Position numbers and translations under genes: made by a program | Shown here: positions 9,579 through 18,236 of the stretch, in pieces | How the letters are laid out: every line of letters begins with the position of its first letter | How positions within the stretch are numbered: position 1 is the stretch's first letter | Assembly (NCBI GenBank): GCA_040902105.1 | Contig: JBBDXW010000034.1 | Location: 1-64,000, forward strand | Length of the DNA stretch: 64,000 bases | Direction: 5' to 3' | Source: IDS-8 sp040902105 | GTDB lineage: Bacteria > Pseudomonadota > Gammaproteobacteria > Steroidobacterales > Woeseiaceae | The notes under the pieces: model-generated | Databases searched by the model: none | Seen by the model: the letters and a program-made list of their open reading frames with translations, nothing else | Told to the model about the DNA's origin: nothing

Positions 9579-9888
9579 TCGCCGACCGTGCTGACCAAGT
9601 CCTGCCTGAGCGTCTCGCTGTGTAGAAATTTTTCACCTCTTCCCGAACGGGGCATTGCGCGCTCAACCCAGCCAATAGGCTACCATCATTGCACCATGTT
9701 GATGAGCTTCTTGACCAGAGCGATTTGTACCCAGACGAAGCATGTGACATCGCAAACTGATGTCTATAGCGAATCACCAATTATGCCACGATCGGCAGTT
9801 AGTAAAGGCCGCTGCTGTGGCACCGACGTTTCCCCCAAAATAAGTAGCGAAATGATTTAGAGTCTGGCCAATCTGGAAGGGGTCGGAC
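9579..9888. other. Intergenic stretch, no gene seen
   Basis: Upstream region of the minus-strand MFS gene and of the IS3 scar. Short open frames here lack any family signature or ribosome site. The segment GGCCAATCTGGAAGGGGTCGG just before 9889 could be the remaining left end of the IS3-type element. Confidence 0.4.
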
Positions 9889-10242
9889 ATGAAGAAGCGA
9901 TATACGGAAGAGCAGATTATTGGCGTTTTGAAGGAGGCCAACCAGATCTGCCGACGACGCGGCTACCCCAAAATCATCCGAACCGACAACGGGCAAAGAA
10001 TTTACCGGCAAGGCGATGCTCAACTGGCATACGACCACGGCATCACCCTGCGCTTGATCGAACCGGGCAAGCCGAATCAGAATGCATACATCGAATCGTT
10101 CAATGGCCGGTTGCGCGAGGAATGTTTGAACGAGCATTGGTTCAGAAATATCCATCACGCTCGTGAACTGGTCGAAAGATGGCGCAGGGAATACAACCAC
10201 GAACGACCGAAGAAAGGACTGGGCGGGCTCACGCCATCTTGA
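9889..10242 (+). pseudogene. IS3-family transposase scar (OrfA start joined to OrfB end)
   Basis: The first 16 residues (MKKRYTEEQIIGVLKE) are the start of an IS3-type OrfA. They join abruptly to the C-terminal OrfB integrase core: IIRTDNGQ with the second catalytic Asp, then KPNQNAYIESFNGRLREECL with the catalytic Glu. About 250-300 codons are therefore missing, including the first Asp. Around RIYRQGDAQLAYD an extra base and a lost base shift the frame and then restore it; the expected reading EFTGKAMLNWAYD is recovered in the +1 frame. It is an inactive internal-deletion derivative. Confidence 0.8.
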
Positions 10243-10255
10243 ATTTCAACATCTC

Positions 10256-10332
10256 GAGCTTCCCAGTGCGGACCCGCATGCCGGGTGGTGTGGGAGGGGT
10301 TGGTCAGCTACGCTGATCGCCCCTATCCGATT
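10256..10332 (+). mobile_element. 3' end of a group II intron (domains V-VI), remnant
   Basis: The sequence CAGTGCGGACCCGCATGCC, then GGGTGGTGTGGGAGGGG, resembles the conserved 3' part of bacterial group II introns. A hairpin follows: GGTCAGC (10312 region) pairs with GCTGATC around TAC, flanked by GGGG and CCCC, consistent with domain VI. The segment ends CCCTATCCGAT, like the usual intron 3' boundary. No intron-encoded reverse transcriptase is present, and the upstream side abuts the IS3 scar directly, so only the tail survives. The assignment is from memory of the motif, without a covariance search. Confidence 0.5.
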
Positions 10333-10336
10333 CAAG

Positions 10337-10543
10337 CTATCTTTCGGTTTTGTGTCGGATGCCAGACTGTACGACAATCTGACGGGAGTGGTTCGCAACG
10401 ACAAGCGTCCAGGCCTTGGCCGCGTGATCGTTGGAGATCTTTTCGCACTGCCACGCCTCCCAGATCTGATCGGCGAGTACGGCGTCGGCCAATAAGGCCT
10501 CGATGTAAAGTTCAGCCAGCATATTGCGACGATAGCTGGACAT
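10337..10543 (-). CDS. Small hypothetical protein
   Basis: 68 residues, mostly helical and charged: MLAELYIEALLADAVLADQ, then IWEAWQCEKISNDHAAKAW. The pattern LADQIWEAW followed by a short acidic loop and a second helix recalls small conserved proteins seen in alpha- and gammaproteobacteria, but I cannot name a family. The start at 10543 or at the internal Met (MLAELY) is undecided. It lies next to the intron tail in a region rich in scars and may be only a relic. Confidence 0.35.
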   Translation of the reverse strand: MSSYRRNMLAELYIEALLADAVLADQIWEAWQCEKISNDHAAKAWTLVVANHSRQIVVQSGIRHKTER

Positions 10544-10670
10544 TTTGAACGATGCGATCGCTGAAACTGGGGTTTAATTGGAGTATTGCGTAATCTCGGG
10601 AAGGCTCCAACATGCCTGCAGTCGTGAATGACATATGGTGGGTAAAGCCGGTCCAGGAAGAGAGGGTGAG

Positions 10671-11941
10671 ATGAGGCGAGTTTCTATCGTGCTGATCGCT
10701 TTCTCGTTTCCGGCTTTCGCGCAGAACTTTCCCCCATACGTAGTGCGCGATAGTGTTTCCAATTGCGTCAACGTGAGGGTCGACTATGACGATAGTTCGT
10801 CGTCCATCGCTTGCCTGGTCGCGGGCACACCTGTAACGGTGGTCGATGTCATTCCGTATTGGCGAGAGATTACCTTCGGCACCGAAAGTCGTGGCTGGAT
10901 TGCAAGGAAGTTCATTGAGCCGGCTATTTCGCCACCGGTGGTGCCCGATACGTCAATCCCTGCTGATGCATTCCTGGACATCCATTTCGTCGACGTAGGC
11001 CAGGGCGATGCGATCTGGATTCAAACGCACGACGACGGGATCGACGGCAATGGCCGATTCGAAGGTCATAGCATTGTTATCGATGGAGGGCCTTACTCGT
11101 CAGATATTGAGAACCCGTTCAGAGGGTATATCGAAGATGTCGGGCACCACGGCGCGGTTATCGAAGCGTTAATTGTGACGCACCCGCACACGGACCACTA
11201 TCGGGGGGTGGAGACAATCTCACGACACATCAAAATCAGACACTATTACGATCCTGGCTACCCAAGCGACAAGTCCGGGTATCTGAGCTTCCTCGCTGCG
11301 ATGCGAGGAACCGAAAGCGCACCACCGAGAGCCGAGACCATGCATATCGGCGTCGACAATTTCGGTGTCCCGGATTGGGGTAGCGAGCTGGATGCAGAAT
11401 TCCTGTATGCGTGGCCCGGAAGCATCAGGGACTGGGATCGGGAAGTACCGCGGAGAACAACGCCTCAATTGTCCTGCGGCTCCAGTACGGTGAGCATACG
11501 TTCCTGTTCATGGGTGATGCTGAGGGCAAAGACAGAGGCGACCCCGCCAATACCCCGAGATACGTCGAGAAAGTCCTGCTTGACAACCAGCCCGATCGAC
11601 TCAAAGCAACGGTGCTGAAGATCGCCCATCACGGGAGTGAGACATCCAGCACCATCCCGTTCATTCAGGCTGTTGACCCGGAGATTGTTGTTGTTCAATC
11701 GGGTCGTCACCCTTTCGGGGGAACATTTCTTCCGGATTCATCGACCCTTGAACGGTACTGTGTCCATAATTCCAGTATTCGAATCTATCGAACGGATCAG
11801 AACGATGAGGCAGCGGGTCTTCTGGGAAGGGATGCCCTGGATAATGACCATATCGTTATTCGCAGTAACGGTGTCGGGGCTCCGACCGTAACTGCGAGGG
11901 ACGGAGGGACGGCGATACAGATTGATGCCTGTCAATTCTGA
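10671..11941 (+). pseudogene. Secreted ComEC-like metallo-beta-lactamase-fold protein, frameshifted
   Basis: The first part (ATG at 10671 after GAGAGGGTGAG) has a signal peptide (MRRVSIVLIAFSFPAFAQ), an SH3-like segment ending SRGWIARKFIEP, then a metallo-beta-lactamase fold: DIHFVDVGQGDAIWIQ, VIDGGP and the metal motif THPHTDH. Around 11415-11450 the frame must shift by one base. The continuation GLGSGSTAENNASIVLRLQY, FLFMGDAE, LKIAHHGSETS and VVVQSG forms the second half of the fold and ends at 11941. Without the shift the first frame runs to 11618 with unrelated residues. The fold matches the extracellular hydrolase domain of ComEC/Rec2-type proteins, as stand-alone secreted enzymes. It is either a recent pseudogene or a sequencing error. 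Confidence 0.72.
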
Positions 11942-12547
11942 GCCAAACCCGGAATGCGCCGACCGTGACGTAAGAATCTTCGATCGAACCAACGCCGAAG
12001 CGGTCCGGGACAATTGGGCCATTGAACCGGCGATTCCTGCCAGCGTCCGTTGTACCTGCAACACTTGAATGGTCCTCGTCGCATCTGCCTGCGCCGTCCA
12101 GCAAAGTCAGTCGAGTTACCAAACACAGTCTTGTAACCGTTACCAATCGATATCGATCACCGCCGGTCGCAGTCTACCCGGAGTCCTGGCGGAGCTTCTT
12201 CAGTGCCCCGCGTTTAGGTAATGGTGGATATCTGGATGCCGGTATCCAGCACGAAACATTGAGGAATTCATAACCGATTGAAAAACAACAGGCGGGCAGG
12301 AATGCCTCCAACTCAAAATGTGGATAAAAGACCAAATAATGACCCATGTCTGGACATCCGGCGGCCAACTATACTATATATGGGAAAATAAATAATAATA
12401 GAGCTGCGGTCGGGATTTCTTAATAACAGCATAAATGCCCGGAAAAAAGCCCACCACGGTATGTCAGGGTTTCCAATGTTGCACTGTAGCCAAATCCGCT
12501 ATTTCTCCAGGTGTGCCGGCACTCGTTGCCAAAGCGTGGAGCGCGCA
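11942..12547. other. Intergenic stretch at the presumed left edge of the conjugative element
   Basis: No convincing gene. The last 300 bases are clearly richer in A+T (for example ACTATACTATATATGGG near 12370 and AATAAATAATAATAGAG near 12390), unlike both neighbours. This could hold promoters for the maintenance genes or an element boundary. I looked here for a copy of the tRNA-Pro 3' end and did not find one. Confidence 0.4.
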
Positions 12548-12793
12548 GTGACCTCGAACAAGGATGCCTGCAACAACAGCTACTACCAGGACGCCGACGT
12601 TGCCGGACTGCTGGGCATATCGGTCGGGCGCTTGCGAAACAAGATTTGTGCAGGTGAACCCTTGCCACCGCGGATTCAGCCCAGCCGTTCCCGTCAACGA
12701 TTGTGGCCTCGCCAAGCGGTCCATCGCTGGCTTGAGCAGTTTACGGAGCAGGTTGCAGACGATCGACGAACGGGTTTCCTGCCGAGGTGCTGA
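12548..12793 (+). CDS. Small helix-turn-helix (AlpA/excisionase-like) protein
   Basis: About 81 residues from a GTG at 12548, preceded by GTGGAGCGCGCA. An ATG at 12461 would add 29 poorly ordered residues. The core YYQDADVAGLLGISVGRLRN followed by KICAGEPLPPRI and LWPRQAVHRWLEQF is the winged-helix arrangement of AlpA/MerR-like DNA-binding proteins: recognition helix, a wing with the substrate-contact hairpin, then an aromatic C-terminal helix. Such genes sit at the leading edge of ICEs and act as regulators or recombination directionality factors. Which it is here cannot be read. Confidence 0.6.
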   Translation: MTSNKDACNNSYYQDADVAGLLGISVGRLRNKICAGEPLPPRIQPSRSRQRLWPRQAVHRWLEQFTEQVADDRRTGFLPRC

Positions 12794-12922
12794 TCATCCA
12801 GGAGGCACCTTGGCGATTGTTGCTGTGCTGGCGGAGATTGCGGCCAGCGGCTTCCGGGGCGGCGAGTTGTGCAAACGCTTGACCTGCACCCGGCACCGAA
12901 TCTCGACCATGGCAGAACGAAC

Positions 12923-14491
12923 ATGCAGAAGACATCCTCCGCACGGCAAACGCCTACCGACAAGGAAAGTATCAACGATACCTGCGCGCGTGCGATCCGT
13001 CTCGAGGTGACGAGAATCAAGTTGTACGAGAGAAATCCCCGGCGCAGCAAAAATCCGGAGTACGAACGCATCAAGGCCTCGATTCTGGCGACCGGCATGG
13101 ATCAACCGTTACGGGTGACGATGCGCCCCGGGGACGATCAATACATCGTACAGGCTGGCGGCAACACCCGGCTGCAGATCCTCAAGGAATGTTGGGATGC
13201 AACCGGCGACCCGCGGTTCTTGTGGGTGGACTGTCAATTCGTGGAGTGGGAGTGCGAATCGAGCGTTCTGCTGGCACATCTGCGCGAGAACTCCCTTCGC
13301 GGCGATCTGACCTTTATTGACAGGGCGCAGGCTGTATTTGACGTCCGGTCTCTGCTTTCCGAAGAACTTGGGGTAAGCGACATTGCTTCCCGACACCTGG
13401 AAACGATGCTCAAGGAGCACGGCTACAGCGTCAGTTACGGTCTTCTTTCTCAGATGGGTTATGCAGTTGCGGTGCTGTTACCCCTGATGCCTGCCGCGTT
13501 GCAATCGGGCGTGGGCAAATTGCAGGTGCGCAGGATCCGCAACCTGGAACGAATTGCTCGGGATATATGGAAGCAACGCACTATTGGAGCCGTTGGGGAA
13601 TTCGATGAGGTTTTTGCTGCTTTGTGTCGTCGTCACGACAGCGTGGATTGGCAATACGACCAACTGCAGCAAGCGATTGAAGTCGAGATTGCCGAGGCAG
13701 CCGATGTCGGCATCCAGCTCATTCGGATGGAATTCGAGTGCCGGTTGTCCGGTCGTGAACTGGAAATCCCGGAGTTCGTGGAGCAGGAGGACTGCGTTGA
13801 GCAGGATTTTCCCGTATCGCTACGCGATGAACCGGCCGTTCCCTCAGAGGCCGAAATTCAGGCTGAAACAATTGCAGGCCGGGTTGTGGTGGCCCGTGTC
13901 CCGGACGCCGGCGAGTCGGAGGGGCCTTCCGAGCCGCCGTTGGACGTGGCCATCGAATTCCCGCTGGAGGAACGCAATAGGGAATGGTTTGGCCAGATCG
14001 GCGCCAAAAACCGTGGCCTGATCCCGATGGAACTGCTCAGAAGCAGGGCCTGCAAGCTGGCGCAAGGTCTGGCTGCCCGCCACGGACTCGGTGAACTCAT
14101 CGCGCCGGTCATCGACAACGGCCTTGGCTATGTGGTCCGTGACATACCATCGCCGTCGGTGAACGATCAACTCGATGACGACATGCTGGCACAGGTAACG
14201 ACCATGTGGTGGCAACTGAGCGCGTTCGCTGAAATGAACACTGCACCGGTGGAGCTGTTGGTCACACTGCTCGATGAAACATCCGTACTTTGCGGGATGC
14301 TGCAGGCCACTTGCGCGAAAGACCTCGTGAACACGGTATGGACGGTTCATCCGGGTTATATGGCTTACCGGTTCTGGCGTCAGCTGAGTCATGAAGACTG
14401 GCTGGATTGGCTCGCGCTCGCGCACAACTACCGCGAACTACATCGCATGGCTCGCAGGCTGAACACGCCGTTGTGGAGGTCCGTGACATGA
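12923..14491 (+). CDS. ParB-like nuclease-domain protein of the ICE (PFGI-1 ParB type)
   Basis: About 522 residues from ATG 12923; a GTG at 12869 would add 18 residues and has a GGCGGCGAG sequence upstream, so the start is open. The N-terminal ParB/sulfiredoxin fold is clear: NPRRSKNPEYERIKASILAT, GMDQPLRV, IVQAGGNTRLQILKE and LAHLRENSLRGDLTFID (the LxENxxR-type motif). A helix-turn-helix region follows (GVSDIASRHLETMLKEHGYS, SYGLLSQMGYAV). The C-terminal 250 residues are acidic and element-specific. It matches the long ParB proteins of PFGI-1-type ICEs (TIGR03764-like), which help maintain the excised element. No ParA gene is visible upstream, where it would normally be. The stop overlaps the next start (ATGA). 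Confidence 0.82.
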   Translation: MQKTSSARQTPTDKESINDTCARAIRLEVTRIKLYERNPRRSKNPEYERIKASILATGMDQPLRVTMRPGDDQYIVQAGGNTRLQILKECWDATGDPRFLWVDCQFVEWECESSVLLAHLRENSLRGDLTFIDRAQAVFDVRSLLSEELGVSDIASRHLETMLKEHGYSVSYGLLSQMGYAVAVLLPLMPAALQSGVGKLQVRRIRNLERIARDIWKQRTIGAVGEFDEVFAALCRRHDSVDWQYDQLQQAIEVEIAEAADVGIQLIRMEFECRLSGRELEIPEFVEQEDCVEQDFPVSLRDEPAVPSEAEIQAETIAGRVVVARVPDAGESEGPSEPPLDVAIEFPLEERNREWFGQIGAKNRGLIPMELLRSRACKLAQGLAARHGLGELIAPVIDNGLGYVVRDIPSPSVNDQLDDDMLAQVTTMWWQLSAFAEMNTAPVELLVTLLDETSVLCGMLQATCAKDLVNTVWTVHPGYMAYRFWRQLSHEDWLDWLALAHNYRELHRMARRLNTPLWRSVT

Positions 14492-15042
14492 TGGGCAGCA
14501 AGGAGGCCGAGCTGACTTCCGCAGTGATGTTCTACGCGATCCGTTGCCTGGCCGAAGGCGATCAGTCGGCGCTGCGAAGCATGAATTTCGGACCGCGCGA
14601 AGTCGAGGCTCTGCGTGACATGAATATTGGTGATCTATGCCACGTTGAGACGCTGCGCGCGCATTGTTTACGCATTGCCTTGAATCGCGATGTGTACTGG
14701 CCCATGGTCGCCCATCTGCGGCACCGTCGCGAGTCGGAAGAATTGCAAAAGACTTTGATCAGTCACGATGCGCCATTGGAAATGATGCAGACGTTCTTCG
14801 GCATGAGTGGACGTGAGTATGCCCGGCTGCGCCGGATTCTGGTGGTGGACACCGTCGCGGGTCGCCCGCCTGAACCGGACGATGACGAAACGCAGAGGTT
14901 GTGGGACGCCTGGAAAGCGCGGAGCGACCAGCTGACGGACGGTGCTTTGCCGCCCGGCGAGTATCTGACGATTTCTCAGCAATCAGGCGTGCCCCTGCGT
15001 GCCGTCTGGAGTCAGACACGTCGATGGGCCGATTATGCGTAG
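14488..15042 (+). CDS. DUF2857 family ICE protein
   Basis: 184 residues from ATG 14488, which overlaps the parB stop by four bases (ATGA) and indicates coupled translation; a longer frame from 14407 is the parB sequence in another frame. Landmarks are MFYAIRCLAEGDQSALRSMN, FGPREVEALRDM and EMMQTFFGMSGREYARLRRI, with a C-terminal PPGEYLTISQQSGVPLRAVW. The family is found just after parB in PFGI-1/ICEHin1056 elements. It is predicted to be a DNA-binding regulator or maintenance protein; no biochemical role is established that I can recall. Confidence 0.75.
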   Translation: MMGSKEAELTSAVMFYAIRCLAEGDQSALRSMNFGPREVEALRDMNIGDLCHVETLRAHCLRIALNRDVYWPMVAHLRHRRESEELQKTLISHDAPLEMMQTFFGMSGREYARLRRILVVDTVAGRPPEPDDDETQRLWDAWKARSDQLTDGALPPGEYLTISQQSGVPLRAVWSQTRRWADYA

Positions 15043-15090
15043 CTGATTGAAGCGCCCCTTCGTCGGCAAGCGAACAAGAGCAATAGACCG

Positions 15091-15645
15091 ATGAATGACA
15101 CGTTTTGCCCTATCCGCTCAGAGACCCGTGCTTTGGACCGATTGATCAAGATCGCGCAGGCCGATCAGTACCGCATCGGGCCTCGAAAAGGAACGTGGGC
15201 CTTGCTGGTCCGGGATTTCAACCGGGACTTGACGCCGGCACAACTGGTTGTCGATCCCGTGCTGGAACCGGTCGACAAGGTCGTGTGGCTGATCCTGCAA
15301 CATCATGCCCGCCGCGCCGTGACAACGCTGCCCCGATACCCGGAGTTGGCGCGCCAGGCCAATGTGACCACCTGCAAAACCGTATCGCGAGCCATGGCCA
15401 TGCTGCGCTGCACGCGGTGGCTGACAATCTGCGAGCGAAACTGGGGCCATCGCAAGCGTCGCCGCGGCAATGTCTACGTACTGCATGCCACGCCTTTTCC
15501 CGTGGATGACACGATGTTTCTTGATCCCGGTTATCGCGACTTTGTGGATCTCGCGACCCGACACGGGCGGAAGGGGATACGGGCGGTCGCGCGATGCGTA
15601 CTGGCAGGCTGGCAGGATCCATCGCAGTCGCGACCAAGTGGTTGA
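15091..15645 (+). CDS. STY4528-like ICE replication/maintenance protein
   Basis: 184 residues. A central winged-helix part can be seen: YPELARQANVTTCKTVSRAM, AMLRCTRWLTICERN, then RGNVYVLHATPFPVDD, a typical wing followed by a beta-strand. The order (parB, DUF2857, this gene, then a TIGR03761-like gene) is that of Salmonella SPI-7 and PFGI-1 elements, where the STY4528-type protein sits here. The usual family is longer (about 350-400 residues), so this copy may be a short version or may lack its C-terminal half. A large palindrome starts nine bases after the stop. Confidence 0.55.
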   Translation: MNDTFCPIRSETRALDRLIKIAQADQYRIGPRKGTWALLVRDFNRDLTPAQLVVDPVLEPVDKVVWLILQHHARRAVTTLPRYPELARQANVTTCKTVSRAMAMLRCTRWLTICERNWGHRKRRRGNVYVLHATPFPVDDTMFLDPGYRDFVDLATRHGRKGIRAVARCVLAGWQDPSQSRPSG

Positions 15646-15654
15646 AGGGTTTAT

Positions 15655-15715
15655 GTCGAGGCGAAATTAACCTTGCTGTGTACCAGGTACACAGCAAGGT
15701 CAATTTCGCCTCGAC
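15655..15715. repeat. 61-nt near-perfect palindrome
   Basis: Left arm 15655-15684 and right arm 15686-15715 are reverse complements over 29 of 30 positions, around a single central A at 15685. The only mismatch is A at 15669 opposite C at 15701. The centre reads TGTGTACCAGGTACACA. It lacks a T-run, so it is not an ordinary terminator, although it could stop transcription in both directions as RNA. Position and symmetry suit a hairpin that acts in single-stranded DNA, or a dimeric protein site. Confidence 0.9.
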
Positions 15716-15823
15716 TGCACGGTAATGACGATTCGATAACGACGACAGTTACCGTTGGAATAACACCTTGTACCGTTGCCGTTGTTAGCGGATACATGGA
15801 GCGGTCGATGAGAGCCGCATCCC

Positions 15824-16588
15824 ATGATTGCAGATCCCGCAAAAGCCACCACAGGTAGTAACGATCAATGCCAACCCGGCACGGCGCGGTACCTGCCCGG
15901 CAAACTGCGTGGCGAGGTGTGGCTGACGGTACAAACCCGCATTGCCCAGGGCTTCATCTTCGGTCGCGCCGCAACAGTCGACAAGCCGTCTATTCTGGGC
16001 CTGCTCGGCTTTGCCGATCGTCTGCGCGTGATCTGGAACGCCGCCGGCACCGACGATCCGTATGCCGACTGGTGGTTGATCAAGGTTGACAAGGCGCTCG
16101 AACACGCCCGCGACCGCATCTACTCGGAGCAAGCCGCGCTGGCTGCGATCATGCAGAAGCAGTCCGCGTTGCAAATTCAGGTTGCGGAGAGCGAGCAGCC
16201 CTACCGTATCGCCCTGCAGTTCGCCAATCCGTACGCGTTTTGGGGCGCGCAACTCATCGGCGAGTTCGACGGGGTCGCACGCACGGTGCTGACCGCACGC
16301 TACGTCGGCTTGCTGAATAGCACGGCGGCTCACGAATACCTCCAGATGTGCTCCGGACCGATTCGCACCTTGTTTGCGGTAACACAGGGATACCGCGCTT
16401 TAGCCATCAATCGTGACTCAATGAATGGCGACGGTAAAGCGGTGCGGGACGCCGTCGATGTCATGGGCGTGTTACCGCCAAGCGTGTTGAGCGGGGACCG
16501 CAAGCCAAGCTTGACGCCTTACAGGGCAGGTCAGGCGACGCCATTGGCAGCGTCCTTAACCGATATCAAAGAGGCAGACCGGTCATGA
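15824..16588 (+). CDS. TIGR03761-like ICE protein
   Basis: 254 residues. The N-terminal block GKLRGEVWLTVQTRIAQGF, then IFGRAATVDKPSILGLLGFA, and the YADWWLIKVDKALEHARDRI segment are those of the ICE family TIGR03761 (about 250 residues). The family always sits in the replication/maintenance block of PFGI-1-type elements. No catalytic motif is visible and its function is unknown. It ends in ATGA overlap with the next gene, so the two are translated together. Between the previous gene and this start lies the palindrome at 15655-15715 plus about 100 bases with repeated ACCGTTG words (15752-15785). Confidence 0.75.
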   Translation: MIADPAKATTGSNDQCQPGTARYLPGKLRGEVWLTVQTRIAQGFIFGRAATVDKPSILGLLGFADRLRVIWNAAGTDDPYADWWLIKVDKALEHARDRIYSEQAALAAIMQKQSALQIQVAESEQPYRIALQFANPYAFWGAQLIGEFDGVARTVLTARYVGLLNSTAAHEYLQMCSGPIRTLFAVTQGYRALAINRDSMNGDGKAVRDAVDVMGVLPPSVLSGDRKPSLTPYRAGQATPLAASLTDIKEADRS

Positions 16589-16959
16589 GCCAGGGAACCT
16601 CAATGATCGATCGACGGGTCGTCCTGAAGCTCGATGCGAGCATGGTCTTTGAGGCATTGATCTTAAATCGGTTATCACGCCTGCCAAAGGCACGGCACCA
16701 CGAATGGCTGCGCGGCCTGTTGGTGCAGGGGTTTAAGCGGGAATGCCGCAGTCTGCGTACTCTGCAACGCGGCCTCGACAGGAGTGACGATGTTCCGCCG
16801 CGGAGCAAGGACCGCGTTGCACCTGAATCGGCAACCCGCAGTGGCCCGGCTGCACTCCGTGAAGGAAAAACGTCACCGGCCGCTGAAAGCGAGGGTTTCG
16901 AAGGCTGTACTCACCGCCGCGAGCTCTCGTTTGCGGCGTTACGGAACGTGATCGGATGA
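16585..16959 (+). CDS. Hypothetical ICE protein, basic
   Basis: 124 residues starting inside the stop of the TIGR03761-like gene (ATGA). The N-terminal half is helical with RLPKARHHEWLRGLLVQGFK and CRSLRTLQRG; the C-terminal half is low in hydrophobic residues and probably disordered. The N-terminal part looks like a small helical domain found in several short ICE proteins, but I do not recognise a named family. The tight coupling to its neighbour supports expression. Confidence 0.55.
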   Translation: MSQGTSMIDRRVVLKLDASMVFEALILNRLSRLPKARHHEWLRGLLVQGFKRECRSLRTLQRGLDRSDDVPPRSKDRVAPESATRSGPAALREGKTSPAAESEGFEGCTHRRELSFAALRNVIG

Positions 16960-17023
16960 ATGACGTGTCTCCGGCGTATGCATCCCCCACTCGTCACGAC
17001 CCAATGAAACAGGGAGCAAAGTC

Positions 17024-18049
17024 TTGACCATCGAATCGCAATCCTCCGCTGCCATTACCGTCGGTGTTGACGACGGTTTTGCCTGCACCAAACTGGCGCT
17101 GGCCGATGGCCGCCTGCTGGCGACGCCATCGCGTGCGCAGATCGGTCGATCCAAAGTGAGCTGGATCGATCAGGCGGAACGACGCATCTTTGAGTACGAA
17201 ACGGACGGCACGATCTATTCGGTGGGCGAGGTCGACGCGGCAGCCACCCGATTTGAAGGCTATGCCTGCTCCGGGATGAACCGCGCCATCGTGCAGCACG
17301 CCCTGCAACAGGCCGGGCTCGGCGGCCGCGGTATTGATGCCGTGTCCGGTCTGCCGGTCAGCGCGTTCTACGGTGGCGGCGGTGCGCGGCGCGTCGGCGC
17401 CATCAACGACAAGCAGAACAACCTGCTATTCCCGGTGCAGCCGAGGTGGGAGGCAGAGGCGGCCGATATTGTCTTTCATGACGTTATCCCGGAGGCGCTC
17501 GCGGCCTGGTACGACTACGTCATCGTGACGGAGAACGGTGAAGCCAGGCTCGATCAGCGGCGCGTCTCGGCACCGATTGCCGTGGTCGATATTGGCGGCC
17601 GCACCACGGATACGGTGGTGGTTCGCGATCAGGGCATTGTGCACGGCTCGTCCGGCTCGTTTCGGTTCGGCATGCTGGACGTCCGACAGACTCTCGCGGA
17701 GGCCCTGCAGGAACGCTTCGATCTCGAGGTGGTTGCCGAGCGACTGCTGACGCACGCCGTGCAGCATCGGGTAATACGTCTTTACGGCAGAGACCACGAT
17801 GTGCGCCGGGAGGTCGCGACGGCCAAGCAGGAGCTGGTCGAGCGGCTTTACGCGGAGACCCGCCGGCAACTGGGCCGCGCCATTGAACTCGATCGCGTGC
17901 TGTTTGTCGGTGGCGGCACGGTGGCGCTCGCCGAGCACATCACCGACTGGTTTCCGAATCAGCAGATTGCCGAGCAGCCGTCGTTCGCCAACGCACGCGG
18001 CATGCTCAAGTACCTGCAGTTCGTGTGCGAGCGATCCGATGCAGGCTGA
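17024..18049 (+). CDS. ParM/StbA-type actin-like segregation protein
   Basis: 341 residues from TTG 17024, preceded by CAGGGAGCAAAG. The actin/HSP70-type nucleotide-binding signatures are all present: ITVGVDDGFACTKLALADG (phosphate 1), VVDIGGRTTDTVVV (phosphate 2) and VLFVGGGTVALAEHI (adenosine). This is the StbA/ParM group that forms filaments to segregate plasmids. Its presence in an ICE suggests active partition of the excised, possibly replicating, circle. No separate ParR-like gene is obvious; the basic protein just upstream (16585-16959) is a candidate by position only. Followed by about 185 bases with several hairpins. Confidence 0.85.
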   Translation: MTIESQSSAAITVGVDDGFACTKLALADGRLLATPSRAQIGRSKVSWIDQAERRIFEYETDGTIYSVGEVDAAATRFEGYACSGMNRAIVQHALQQAGLGGRGIDAVSGLPVSAFYGGGGARRVGAINDKQNNLLFPVQPRWEAEAADIVFHDVIPEALAAWYDYVIVTENGEARLDQRRVSAPIAVVDIGGRTTDTVVVRDQGIVHGSSGSFRFGMLDVRQTLAEALQERFDLEVVAERLLTHAVQHRVIRLYGRDHDVRREVATAKQELVERLYAETRRQLGRAIELDRVLFVGGGTVALAEHITDWFPNQQIAEQPSFANARGMLKYLQFVCERSDAG

Positions 18050-18065
18050 AACGCATTTATCCGTG

Positions 18066-18198
18066 GTCACTGCGGTTTCAGTGACATTCAAGTACCTAAG
18101 GACCGTGCAAGAGGTATGGCGACATCCGTCGTCGGTCCATCCTCAAGGCAACCCCGGCGGTTGCTGCAAACCCTGTCGGAGCAACGCTCCCGTCAGGG
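18066..18198. other. Cluster of three hairpins upstream of the DUF3577 gene
   Basis: GTCACTG at 18066-18072 pairs with CAGTGAC at 18079-18085. GCAACC at 18148-18153 pairs with GGTTGC at 18159-18164. CCCTGTCGGAGC at 18171-18182 pairs, with one bulge, with GCTCCCGTCAGGG at 18186-18198. They lie in the gap between the ParM-like and DUF3577 genes and none has a T-run. Confidence 0.6.
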
Positions 18199-18236
18199 CG
18201 GCGTCCACTCCGGCTTAACGTCAAGGAGCACGCATC

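Noticed and set aside
8994..9860. Long plus-strand frame of 288 codons opposite the MFS gene
   Set aside because: It is the antisense of a clear MFS transporter; rich in Arg, His, Gln and Pro, with no family signature or ribosome site.
15655..15715. Palindrome as a normal rho-independent terminator
   Set aside because: No T-run on either side, and the arms (30 bp) are far longer than usual terminator stems.
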